From UBA3006 sp036746695 (lineage in GTDB: Bacteria > Actinomycetota > Acidimicrobiia > Acidimicrobiales > Ilumatobacteraceae), in the NCBI GenBank assembly GCA_036746695.1, contig DAIODP010000001.1, forward strand, positions 372,001 through 436,000: 64,000 nucleotides of DNA, read 5' to 3'. The stretch's first letter is position 1; every line of letters begins with the position of its first letter. Below are positions 50,421 to 58,523 of the stretch, one piece after another. The notes under the pieces were generated by a model. The model was not told the DNA's origin. It searched no databases and saw only the letters and a program-made list of their open reading frames with translations. Made by a program: the position numbers and the translations under genes.

Positions 50421-51605
50421 ATGAAATTTGCTCCAATCTCCGATCGCTTGGCAGGCCTTGGAGCCGTTAAGTGGGCTGTGCATAACGAGGGTTTGCGCCG
50501 ATCAGGCCTTGGCCAGCAAGTGATCATGTTGTCCATTGGTGAACCCGACCTACCACCACCAGCAAAAGTGATTGATCAGGCCATTTCATCAATGCGCGCC
50601 GGGCGCACCAGATATGCAGCGGGACAGGGCGAACCTGATGCGCTCAAGGCGATTGCACTACACCTCAGCAAACGATCGGGCAATTTAGTCACGCCAGAAG
50701 AAGTGCTGTACTCCGCTGGCACACAAAACGGTTTGTGCACCGCACTATTTACCTTGGCCCAAAGTGGCGATGAAGTCCTTGTTCCAGACCCTCACTACGC
50801 AACCTACGAAGGACTTGTAGCAGCATCCGGTGCGACATTCGTTCCCGTTCCTACGTCGCCAGATAATGGATTTCACGTGACGGCCGAGGCAATCGAACAT
50901 GCAGTCACTCCCCGATCGCGCGTATTGCTGTTAAACACTCCAAGCAACCCAACCGGTGCAGTTCTCTCGGAAAAGGAGATAGATGCAATCGGAGATGTCT
51001 GCGAACGACATGACCTCTGGATTATTTGCGATGAGGTGTACGCCGACATGACTTACGACGCGCCATTTTGCTCGCCGTTCGATCGAAAGCATTTGCGACA
51101 CCGCACCCTTGCCGTTTCATCAATCTCCAAATCCCACGCGCTACCTGGCTTTCGTGCAGGGTGGGTGGCATGCCCCGCAGCAGTAACCCCACGCCTTGTG
51201 CTTGTGGCAGAAGCACTGCTATTTGGTTCGCAGCCATTCATTGAAGATGCGCTAGTAGTTGCACTGACCGAGCAACACGTTGAAGTGCAACATATGCGAG
51301 TTGCTTATCGCGAGCGAGCACAAGTACTTGTAGAGGCAATCAACGGTTCTGATGCTGTTTCGGCTCGCATGCCAGAAGGCGGAATGTTTGTGATGGTAGA
51401 TGTTCGAGCCACCAAACTTTCAGGCGAGGAATTTGCTTGGAAATTGTTGGATGATCACAACATCGGCGTAATGCCTGGTGAGAGCTTTGGAAAAGGCGGA
51501 GCGGGACATATCCGAATCGCTCTTACCGTTGAGGCCTCGGTACTGCGCAAAGCGTGCGAAACTATACGCACGATGGCCGAAGCCTTAGTAGCGAAAGCAA
51601 AATAA
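50421..51605 (+). CDS. aruH: Class I aminotransferase, AruH-like (arginine:pyruvate transaminase candidate)
   Basis: A 394-residue fold-type I PLP enzyme. The PLP lysine is in VSSISKSHALPGFRAGW (about residue 237), with NTPSNPTGAVLSEKE (about 172) and the carboxylate-binding Arg in GGAGHIRIALTV near the end. The order of motifs (DLWIICDEVYADM, GGMFVMVDVRA) and its direct pairing with an AruI-like decarboxylase resemble the Pseudomonas AruH-AruI arginine transaminase pathway. The substrate assignment is inference from pairing. The decarboxylase starts two bases after its stop. Confidence 0.8.
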   Translation: MKFAPISDRLAGLGAVKWAVHNEGLRRSGLGQQVIMLSIGEPDLPPPAKVIDQAISSMRAGRTRYAAGQGEPDALKAIALHLSKRSGNLVTPEEVLYSAGTQNGLCTALFTLAQSGDEVLVPDPHYATYEGLVAASGATFVPVPTSPDNGFHVTAEAIEHAVTPRSRVLLLNTPSNPTGAVLSEKEIDAIGDVCERHDLWIICDEVYADMTYDAPFCSPFDRKHLRHRTLAVSSISKSHALPGFRAGWVACPAAVTPRLVLVAEALLFGSQPFIEDALVVALTEQHVEVQHMRVAYRERAQVLVEAINGSDAVSARMPEGGMFVMVDVRATKLSGEEFAWKLLDDHNIGVMPGESFGKGGAGHIRIALTVEASVLRKACETIRTMAEALVAKAK

Positions 51606-51606
51606 C

Positions 51607-53187
51607 GTGGTGAGTGACCAGCTTCGAGTTGGTGAAGCAATTATCGATCTGCTCTCGCGCGAATACGACGTCGACACGGTGTTCGGCATTCCCGGAGTGC
51701 ACAACATCGAGCTGTACCGCGGCCTACATCGCTCGGGCGTTCGAGCCATCTCCCCTCGCCACGAACAAGGCGCTGGCTTCATGGCCGATGGATGGTCTGT
51801 TGTTACCGGCAAACCCGGCGTGTGCGTACTGATTAGCGGGCCGGGGCTTACCAACGCACTCACCCCAATTGCCCAGGCGTATCACGATTCGCGACCAATG
51901 CTGATTATTGCCTCCACCACACCCACAAATGCGCTGGGAAAAAGCTTTGGCCCATTGCACGACTTACCAGATCAAGCTGCTCTCGTTCGAAGCATCTGTG
52001 CGTTTAGCGAAACAGTGACGGACGCACAAGAGTTACCGCAGCTAATCGAGCGTGCGTGGAACGTGTTCACTTCGCAACGCCCACGGCCGGTGCATCTGGC
52101 AATCCCCATGGACGTGCTCGAACAAATGTGTGCCCGCTTTGAAAAGGTTGATACCGAAGCTCATCGTCCAGTACCTGCAGCAAGCGAAATCAAACGCACA
52201 GCAGAGTTGATTAATGCCGCAACCAACCCGATCGTGATTGCAGGCGGTGGCTGTGTGGATGCAGGCGCTCAACTAGCGAAGTTCGCCGAAGCCATTGATG
52301 CACCTGTAGTGCTCTCAGGAAATGCCAAGGGTGTCTTGTCTTCGATTCACCCACTCTGCGCGGGCAACTGCCTCGTCTTCGGTCGTGTTCAGCGAGATAT
52401 CGAGGCAGCGGATTTGGTGATTGTTGTTGGCACAGAGCTTTCAGACGCCGACTTGTATAACGGTGGCCAAGCGCTGCAGTTTGGCGGGAACGTAATCCGA
52501 ATCGACATTGACAAAGAACAGCTTTCGCGGCGCACAACACCAACGGTTGGTCTCGTTGGAGATGCCGGCGAAACGTTGTCTGCGCTTACTGCTGCAATAC
52601 ACACGAAAACATCAACAGCCGGCCAGGACCAGGCCAAATCGTGGCGTGAACATGCTCGTGCCAAAACCGGTGCGCAATTTGTTCCATGGCTGGAAGCAAT
52701 TGAACAGACATTGCCGAGCGAAGTGATTGTTGCACTCGACTCCACACAGTTGGCATACAGCGCCCATTGGTGGCTGCCCGCAACACAACCCCGGTCTTGG
52801 CTGGCGCCCTACGGCCTTGGCACACTCGGTTGTGCCCTACCCATGGCAATTGGCGCGGCGGTTGCAGCGCCCGATCGACCAGTATTGGCAATTGTTGGCG
52901 ATGGTGGTTGGTTGTTCACGCTTTCCGAAATGGCAGTAGCGAACGACTTGCAGCAGCGCATCACCCTCTTACTCTGGGATAACACTGGTTATGCGCAAAT
53001 TCGTGAGTCGTTTGACGATGTGAACGCCACACGAATGGGCGTCGACATCTCCTCACACGACCCCACCGCAATCGCGCGCGGCTTCGGGTGGGAAGCAATC
53101 GAAGTGACGACACCGCCACAACTCAAAGAAGCGCTGGGCTCCGCATTCGCAAGCAATGCCCCCCGCTTTATTCGGGTGCGGTTATAG
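51607..53187 (+). CDS. aruI: ThDP-dependent decarboxylase, AruI-like (5-guanidino-2-oxopentanoate decarboxylase candidate)
   Basis: A 526-residue thiamine-diphosphate enzyme of the acetolactate-synthase-like family. The catalytic Glu is in ISPRHEQGAGFMADGW (about residue 52). The ThDP/metal motif starts at VGDGGWLFTLSEMAVANDL and ends with LLWDNTGYAQIR (about 430-460). The N-terminal VDTVFGIPGVHNIELYRGL is the form seen in AruI-type decarboxylases rather than in acetolactate synthase. It probably decarboxylates the 2-oxo acid made by the preceding transaminase to 4-guanidinobutanal. The start is a GTG; a second GTG is adjacent. Confidence 0.82.
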   Translation: MVSDQLRVGEAIIDLLSREYDVDTVFGIPGVHNIELYRGLHRSGVRAISPRHEQGAGFMADGWSVVTGKPGVCVLISGPGLTNALTPIAQAYHDSRPMLIIASTTPTNALGKSFGPLHDLPDQAALVRSICAFSETVTDAQELPQLIERAWNVFTSQRPRPVHLAIPMDVLEQMCARFEKVDTEAHRPVPAASEIKRTAELINAATNPIVIAGGGCVDAGAQLAKFAEAIDAPVVLSGNAKGVLSSIHPLCAGNCLVFGRVQRDIEAADLVIVVGTELSDADLYNGGQALQFGGNVIRIDIDKEQLSRRTTPTVGLVGDAGETLSALTAAIHTKTSTAGQDQAKSWREHARAKTGAQFVPWLEAIEQTLPSEVIVALDSTQLAYSAHWWLPATQPRSWLAPYGLGTLGCALPMAIGAAVAAPDRPVLAIVGDGGWLFTLSEMAVANDLQQRITLLLWDNTGYAQIRESFDDVNATRMGVDISSHDPTAIARGFGWEAIEVTTPPQLKEALGSAFASNAPRFIRVRL

Positions 53188-53538
53188 CCCTAACGCTTTC
53201 GTAATTGCGTCGACAAGACGTTCGGGTGAACCTTCGCAAGCATCGATTTGTTGCGGATCTAGCAGAACCTGATACTTGTCGTTGACAAATGCAACGACAA
53301 CGGGGGTCACGTCATTTGCGGCGGCCCTCACTGCCTCAGGCTGATCATTACGGTGAAACATTGAAAACGTAAACGGAGACTGGTCGCGACACGATTTCCA
53401 ATCTGCACGCTCAGTAAATAGACCATGAGTAATGTCGCACAAGGAACAGTGCGCGACGCCAAAGCGGGCACCTATCCAATAGGAAACCTCGCCCACAAAG
53501 GTGGAGTCGGCGTTATACACGCCAACCACTTCAATCAT
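53182..53538 (-). CDS. Conserved-looking small protein with a CSLC motif, function unknown
   Basis: A 118-residue soluble protein with no signal or TM segment. It contains GVAHCSLCDITHG (about residues 27-39), a two-cysteine motif with flanking His that could bind metal or be redox active, and Cys47 and Cys100 besides. I do not recognise a named family. It overlaps the aruI-like gene end by six bases on the opposite strand and precedes a cupin gene by two bases in the transcription direction's upstream side, so the two are probably co-transcribed. Confidence 0.65.
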   Translation of the reverse strand: MIEVVGVYNADSTFVGEVSYWIGARFGVAHCSLCDITHGLFTERADWKSCRDQSPFTFSMFHRNDQPEAVRAAANDVTPVVVAFVNDKYQVLLDPQQIDACEGSPERLVDAITKALGL

Positions 53539-53540
53539 GA

Positions 53541-53900
53541 TTAGGCCGTGCGGTAGACAACAAACACTTTGCGCAAGGTCTCATGCACAGTCCAGACGCC
53601 CTTCCAGCCGATTGGGAAAATGCAGCTTGAGCCTGCGGTTAGTTCAATGGCCTCGCCACCGTCTTCATGCACGGTCATCCGACCCTTCAGTACGTAAATC
53701 ACTTCGCCGCGAGTGGTGAACTCCCATCGCGAAGTACCTGGCTCACATTCCCAAGTTCCCGCCGTAACTGTTTCGTTGTCGAGAAAAACTTGTGCCCGGG
53801 TAAGAATCTCGCCACTGAGCGGTTCTGCAGAAGGCTGGGCAAGTGGCTTTTCTGCCAACTGGGATGCGGGGATGTCGAGTGCGCGAAATGAAATAGTCAT
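53541..53900 (-). CDS. Cupin-domain protein (DUF861-like)
   Basis: A 119-residue single-domain cupin. The segment GTWECEPGTSRWEFTTRGEV and then VIYVLKGRMTVHEDGGEAIE, ELTAGSSCIFPIGWKGVWTV matches the cupin_3/DUF861 group, whose known relatives include ureidoglycine-type enzymes. The usual metal-binding His residues are sparse, so the function is open. It lies ten bases after the MFS transporter gene. Confidence 0.8.
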   Translation of the reverse strand: MTISFRALDIPASQLAEKPLAQPSAEPLSGEILTRAQVFLDNETVTAGTWECEPGTSRWEFTTRGEVIYVLKGRMTVHEDGGEAIELTAGSSCIFPIGWKGVWTVHETLRKVFVVYRTA

Positions 53901-53910
53901 GAGCGAAATA

Positions 53911-55149
53911 CTAGGCCATTGCGCGCAGATTCTTCTTTGTAGTCAAGAAATAGATTGCAGTGAGCAGCATCAAAGCACCTGCGACCGAAAAAGTTTGTGG
54001 TGCCGAATCTATTCGCCGCGCTATTAGGCCAACGAAGAGTGCACCTAGCGGCGCTAGACCAGACATCAATAATGAATGAACGGCCATCACTCGGCCCATC
54101 ACGGCTGCTGGTGTGTTGTTCTGAATAAGTGTTTGGCTGAGATTCATATAGAACCCACCACCAATTCCCCAGGCGAACAACAGTACGGCCATCATGGCGA
54201 TGGAATTGGATTGGCCAAGCACGATCTGCACAAATCCGCCCCAGCACAGTCCGCCGATAAACCACAAACCCTTTTGCTGAATTTTGTGGTTGTAACGCAA
54301 AATGCCGATAGAAGAAACAAACTGGCCGATCCCCAGCAAGCCAAACAGAATTGTTGTCTGACTACCAGATGCTCCGGCCTGCTCTTTAGCAATCTGAGGA
54401 CCAAGCACTATCCAGGGAGCCATCATGTACAAAATTGATGCCGATAACAAAACATAAAACGATCGAACTTCTGCGTGGCCGCGTATAAAACTGATACCAC
54501 CAAAAATCTCTTCACGCATTCTCTTTCGTTGAGTATTGACACTTGCCGGCAGCTGTAACGGAATCAACGCAAAGAATCCGACTAAATGCATTGCCGCTTG
54601 CAACCAAAATGCACCCTCGATCCCCCACACCGCAATAGCTGGGCCTGCTGCAACGGGACCAATTATGAGCCCCAAATTACTGCCAATCGTGTTAACCGCA
54701 ATGGCGCCCACCAACTTGTCGCTCGGAACAATTGACGGGATGATCGCATTTCGAACAGGCGAGCCAATGGCAATAAAAATTCCCGAGATGAATGAACCAA
54801 TAACGGCGTATCGAATAGTGATGTGACCAGATGAGACCATTGCAGCAACAGCGACAGTGATCAACAGCGCGCCAGTCTGACTAACTAACAACAGCATTCG
54901 TCGATCGGCGTGGTCGCTCATGACCCCGACAATCAAGGAAATGAGAATCACAGGAATACCCATAACAAATAAAATAAGTCCGCTGATATCCGATTTTGCG
55001 CCCAGTTCAAGCGCCAACCAGACAAAAGCAAAACGCTGGGTGCTCTGGACAAGGATGAACAAAAAACTGTTAGTCCACAACAACCGAAATGGACGGATCG
55101 CAAAAAGCTCTCTAGGCTTAATTCCTCGAGCCTTAGCGAGATCAGTCAT
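53911..55149 (-). CDS. MFS transporter (efflux type)
   Basis: A 412-residue protein with about twelve TM helices and the MFS loop motif between TM2 and TM3 (VGVMSDHADRRMLLL, about residue 75). It resembles the EntS/macrolide-efflux branch of the superfamily. The substrate is unknown. It is preceded by two perfect palindromes that overlap or adjoin its ATG, which suggests regulation by a dimeric repressor. Confidence 0.87.
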   Translation of the reverse strand: MTDLAKARGIKPRELFAIRPFRLLWTNSFLFILVQSTQRFAFVWLALELGAKSDISGLILFVMGIPVILISLIVGVMSDHADRRMLLLVSQTGALLITVAVAAMVSSGHITIRYAVIGSFISGIFIAIGSPVRNAIIPSIVPSDKLVGAIAVNTIGSNLGLIIGPVAAGPAIAVWGIEGAFWLQAAMHLVGFFALIPLQLPASVNTQRKRMREEIFGGISFIRGHAEVRSFYVLLSASILYMMAPWIVLGPQIAKEQAGASGSQTTILFGLLGIGQFVSSIGILRYNHKIQQKGLWFIGGLCWGGFVQIVLGQSNSIAMMAVLLFAWGIGGGFYMNLSQTLIQNNTPAAVMGRVMAVHSLLMSGLAPLGALFVGLIARRIDSAPQTFSVAGALMLLTAIYFLTTKKNLRAMA

Positions 55150-55175
55150 GACACGTCATGCTTACAGTTGTAAGC
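55147..55175 (-). promoter_or_regulatory. Two adjacent palindromes at the MFS gene start (candidate operators)
   Basis: CATGAC-AC-GTCATG (55147-55160) spans the MFS start codon, and GCTTACA-GT-TGTAAGC (55160-55175) follows directly. Both are perfect inverted repeats with a two-base centre, sharing one base. The second contains the TTACA/TGTAA half-sites seen in several repressor operators. There is no T run, so neither is an obvious terminator for the upstream VIT1-type gene. Confidence 0.45.
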
Positions 55176-55194
55176 AATTCAGAACGAGTTGGAA

Positions 55195-55890
55195 CTACAG
55201 CACGACTCCACCGACCAAGCTTCCAACGGCCATAGTGAACGCCATCGCTATTGATCCACCCACGAGCACGCGAAGCGTTGGGCGAAGCGGATGCGCACCG
55301 CCAGCCCTTGAACTTGCAAGACCAAGGGCAACCAATGTGAGCAAGGCAACGATCACCGTTGTGGAGATGCGCTGCGATGCAGATGCTGCTGAAACTGCAA
55401 TAAGTGGAATCGCGGCACCCACCGAGAACGAAAGTGCCGAGCTAACGCTTGCTTGCACTGGGCGGGCGAGTGTGAGCTGGCTGATCCCTAACTCTTCTGC
55501 CATGTGCGCCTTCAGTGCGTCCTCTTTAGTCAATTGAACCGCCACCGCACGCGCCAACTCCTGCGTCAAACCCTTGCCTTTATAGATGGCTGTCAATTCG
55601 TCAAGTTCGTGCTCTGGAGTGTGCTCAAGTTCCCACATTTCTTTGGCAATGTCGGCCTGCTCCGAGTCGCGCTGCGAACTGACAGACACGTATTCGCCAA
55701 TGGCCATCGAAGCCGCGCCGGCAACTAGTGCTGCAACGCCTGCCGTGATAATCGTTCCGCGCTCTGCGTCGGCTGCTGCAACTCCCAAGATGAGACACGC
55801 CGTAGAAATGATGCCGTCATTTGCTCCCAACACCATTGCCCGCAGCAAACCAGCTCGGTGGCTGAAGTGTCCTTCGTCGTGTTTTTCCAT
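55195..55890 (-). CDS. VIT1/CCC1-family metal ion transporter
   Basis: A 231-residue membrane protein of the vacuolar-iron-transporter family, which moves ferrous iron or manganese. The diagnostic start is HFSHRAGLLRAMVLGANDGI, followed by GAASMAIGEYVSVSSQRDSE, a cytosolic helical domain (metal-binding region about 75-135) and three C-terminal TM segments. I start at MEKHDEG (55890), ten bases after the hisA stop; a longer frame to 55917 overlaps hisA. It is probably read through from the his operon. Confidence 0.9.
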   Translation of the reverse strand: MEKHDEGHFSHRAGLLRAMVLGANDGIISTACLILGVAAADAERGTIITAGVAALVAGAASMAIGEYVSVSSQRDSEQADIAKEMWELEHTPEHELDELTAIYKGKGLTQELARAVAVQLTKEDALKAHMAEELGISQLTLARPVQASVSSALSFSVGAAIPLIAVSAASASQRISTTVIVALLTLVALGLASSRAGGAHPLRPTLRVLVGGSIAMAFTMAVGSLVGGVVL

Positions 55891-55900
55891 AACGAAGACT

Positions 55901-56602
55901 TTACACCGACAGTTCACGTAATTGATCGAGCGACAGCGCCCCTGTGTACACCGCCATGCCTATAGCGGCGTCGATGTTGATAGCCAACAGTGCAGCAACA
56001 TCTTGCAACGTAGTGATTCCTCCGGCCGCAGTGACAGGCAATGAGGTAAGGCTGCGCAAACGCGCGAACCAGTCCAAATCGGTGCCCTGCATCATGCCTT
56101 CTTTGTCAACATATGTGCAGAGAAAACCATTGCAGCGGTCGATAAAAGAAGGAAGAATATCTTCGGCCGACGCATCAAGACTGGTATCCCATCCGTCGAC
56201 AACAACACTTCCGGCCTTTGAGTCGAGCGCGATAATCACACGGTCTTTACCTACTGTTTCAACGATGTTCGAAAAGTTCGGCTGAAAAGCCGCAGTGCCA
56301 ACAATGACGCGATGTGCACCCATCTCTACTAGCTGCTTGGCGCGCTCTGGGGTGCGCACGCCACCACCAACGCGACATACTGCGCGGGACGCAAGCAATT
56401 CAATTATTTTTGCATTATCGCCTTTTCCCATTGCGGCGTCGAGGTCGATGACCTGAATTTCAGGAAAGCCTTCAAATCGTCGAATCATCTCTAATGGCTC
56501 TGGCCCGACGAGTACACGCTTGCGACCTTGCACTAGTTGCACTACTTCGCCACCTTGAATGTCGATGCATGGAACGACAACCGACTTGTTCGGGCTGCTC
56601 AT
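55901..56602 (-). CDS. hisA: HisA-type phosphoribosyl isomerase, divergent subgroup
   Basis: Predicted to isomerise ProFAR to PRFAR in histidine synthesis. The 233-residue TIM barrel has the N-terminal acid in VVPCIDIQGGEVVQLVQG, VIDLDAAMGKGDN, CRVGGGVRTPERAKQLVEM and the second catalytic Asp in IIALDSKAGSVVV. The segment CTYVDKEGMMQGTDLDWF replaces the usual TDISRDGT-type loop and is closer to the less common HisA subgroup. The ATG at 56600-56602 overlaps the hisF stop (ATGA). As the last his gene next to hisF, its role is well supported. Confidence 0.88.
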   Translation of the reverse strand: MSSPNKSVVVPCIDIQGGEVVQLVQGRKRVLVGPEPLEMIRRFEGFPEIQVIDLDAAMGKGDNAKIIELLASRAVCRVGGGVRTPERAKQLVEMGAHRVIVGTAAFQPNFSNIVETVGKDRVIIALDSKAGSVVVDGWDTSLDASAEDILPSFIDRCNGFLCTYVDKEGMMQGTDLDWFARLRSLTSLPVTAAGGITTLQDVAALLAINIDAAIGMAVYTGALSLDQLRELSV

Positions 56603-57348
56603 GATCGGACCACCATTCCAGCGCTTCGCAAACATGATTTAACGTCGTCTATACGTAATGTGCCGAAGTGAAAAACAGAGGCTGCAAGCGCCGCATCGGA
56701 GTGCTGCAGGACATCGACAAAGTGCTGAAGAGTGCCTGCGCCGCCTGAGGCAATAACGGGAAGTTGAACGCACTTGTGTATCGCCGAAGTAAGTGGAAGA
56801 TCAAACCCAGTCTTCACGCCATCGGCGTCCATGCTGGTGAGCAATATTTCTCCAGCGCCAAGCTGCTCCCCGCGTTGCGCCCACTCGAGCGCGTCGAGTT
56901 GCTCGGCGTGCCTACCTCCCTGCGTATAGACCTGCCAACTATTGCCCTTGCTTCGCGCGTCTATGGCTAGCACTACTGCTTGTGAACCAAATTCATCGCT
57001 CAATTCACGCAACAGCTCCGGCCTATTTACTGCGGCGCTATTCACGCTGATCTTGTCCGCACCAGCACGAATGATGGCGCGCGCGTCATCCACGCTGCGC
57101 ACGCCGCCACCAACGGTAAGTGGAATAAAAACTTCGCGAGCCGTTTGCTCCACCACATTGATCAAGGTTTGTCTTCCTTCAATCGTTGCGCCAATGTCAA
57201 GGAAAACCAGTTCGTCTGCGCCTTCGGCGTTATAGCGCGCTGCTAATTCGACTGGGTCTCCAGCGTCGCGAAGGCCAACGAAGTTGACGCCTTTGACCAC
57301 GCGGCCATTGTTTACGTCGAGGCAGGGAATAATTCTTTTCGCCAACAT
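56599..57348 (-). CDS. hisF: Imidazole glycerol phosphate synthase cyclase subunit
   Basis: Closes the imidazole ring using ammonia from HisH. The 249-residue TIM barrel contains IPCLDVNNGRVVKGVNF with catalytic Asp11, GVRSVDDARAIIRAGADKIS and the second Asp in LLTSMDADGVKTGFDL. It starts directly after hisH. Confidence 0.97.
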   Translation of the reverse strand: MLAKRIIPCLDVNNGRVVKGVNFVGLRDAGDPVELAARYNAEGADELVFLDIGATIEGRQTLINVVEQTAREVFIPLTVGGGVRSVDDARAIIRAGADKISVNSAAVNRPELLRELSDEFGSQAVVLAIDARSKGNSWQVYTQGGRHAEQLDALEWAQRGEQLGAGEILLTSMDADGVKTGFDLPLTSAIHKCVQLPVIASGGAGTLQHFVDVLQHSDAALAASVFHFGTLRIDDVKSCLRSAGMVVRS

Positions 57349-57939
57349 CTATAGGTTCACAAACCGTTGCACTAGCGACGCACCAAGTGCGCCAGATTTC
57401 TCGGGGTGGAATTGCACCCCAAAAACATTGCCATGTTCGATAACAGAAGAAAATGTGCTCCCCTGCGTTGTTGATCGAACAGTGAACTCGTTGATTGGGC
57501 AAAAATAGCTATGCGCAAAATACGCGTACTGATCCGAGCCAACGTCACAAAGCGCCGATGCCGAATCGCCATCCAACGTGTTCCAACCCATGTGCGGAAT
57601 TCGCGCCGTGGTATCCAACTTATTCACCGAGCCAGCCAAGACGCCAAGCCCCTTCTGTCCTGGTGCCTCATCGCTCTTCTCAAATAACACTTGCATCCCC
57701 AAACAGATACCGAGATATGGCGTGCCGCTGCGTATTGCTTCGACGATGCTCTCGCGGATCTGGAGCCGGTCGAACGTCGAACAGATTTGTGCAAAATTCC
57801 CAACCCCAGGAAGGATGATGTGCGACGCGCCAAGTAGGCCATCAGCCGATTCAATCACGCGATAGTTGGCGTCGATCGAATCCAGCAAGTTGGTAACTGA
57901 TCGCAGGTTGCCAGCTCCGTAATCAACAACCGCAATCAC
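57349..57939 (-). CDS. hisH: Imidazole glycerol phosphate synthase glutaminase subunit
   Basis: Glutamine amidotransferase partner of HisF. From the GTG at 57937-57939, overlapping the hisB stop as GTGA, the protein has 196 residues and begins VIAVVDYGAGNLRSV as the family does. The nucleophilic Cys is in LGICLGMQVLFE and the His/Glu pair in FGVQFHPEKSG. The longer frame to 58020 is rejected. Confidence 0.96.
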   Translation of the reverse strand: MIAVVDYGAGNLRSVTNLLDSIDANYRVIESADGLLGASHIILPGVGNFAQICSTFDRLQIRESIVEAIRSGTPYLGICLGMQVLFEKSDEAPGQKGLGVLAGSVNKLDTTARIPHMGWNTLDGDSASALCDVGSDQYAYFAHSYFCPINEFTVRSTTQGSTFSSVIEHGNVFGVQFHPEKSGALGASLVQRFVNL

Positions 57940-58523
57940 AACAAACCCTTCGTGCTTGGAAGCTGATCCTTCAAACGAGAGTCGGTGGAACAGGCATACC
58001 TCATCGCCCTCGCAAAACATTTAAAGATTGCTTCAATTTTGTGGTGGCTGGATCTGCCATAAAGCACTTTGGCATGAAGATTTGCCCCCGCACTATTAGC
58101 GAATCCACCAAAGAAGTCGTGCACCAACTCCACCTGCAAATCGCCAACCATACGAGCTCGAATGAGATCGGAATACACAAGGGCAGGTCTGCCACCCAAG
58201 TCAACCGCAACAACCGCCAGCGTCTCGTCCATCGGCAACACGAAATAGCCTGCACGATTAATTCCTATTTTCTTGCCCAGTGCCTTCTTAAATAGTTCTC
58301 CAAGAACAATGCCGACGTCTTCCACCGTGTGGTGCTGGTCGATATCTAGATCGCCTTTGGCAGTGATGGACAAATCAAAGCCGCCATGTTTAGCAACTAA
58401 CTCCAACATGTGGTCGAGGAATCTGATCCCCGTATTGATGTCGTAGCGGCCCTTGCCCTCGATCACCAGCGTGGCGGTGATGCTGGTTTCCTTCGTCACT
58501 CTTTTTACCGTTGATTTTCTCAT
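57936..58523 (-). CDS. hisB: Imidazoleglycerol-phosphate dehydratase
   Basis: A 195-residue monofunctional manganese dehydratase. It has both metal-binding repeats, IRFLDHMLELVAKHGG ... DQHHTVEDVGIVLG and VHDFFGGFANSAGANLH ... RSSHHKIEAIFKCFARAM. The ATG at 58521-58523 overlaps the hisC stop (ATGA). There is no phosphatase domain fused, so histidinol-phosphate phosphatase must be encoded elsewhere. Confidence 0.97.
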   Translation of the reverse strand: MRKSTVKRVTKETSITATLVIEGKGRYDINTGIRFLDHMLELVAKHGGFDLSITAKGDLDIDQHHTVEDVGIVLGELFKKALGKKIGINRAGYFVLPMDETLAVVAVDLGGRPALVYSDLIRARMVGDLQVELVHDFFGGFANSAGANLHAKVLYGRSSHHKIEAIFKCFARAMRYACSTDSRLKDQLPSTKGLL

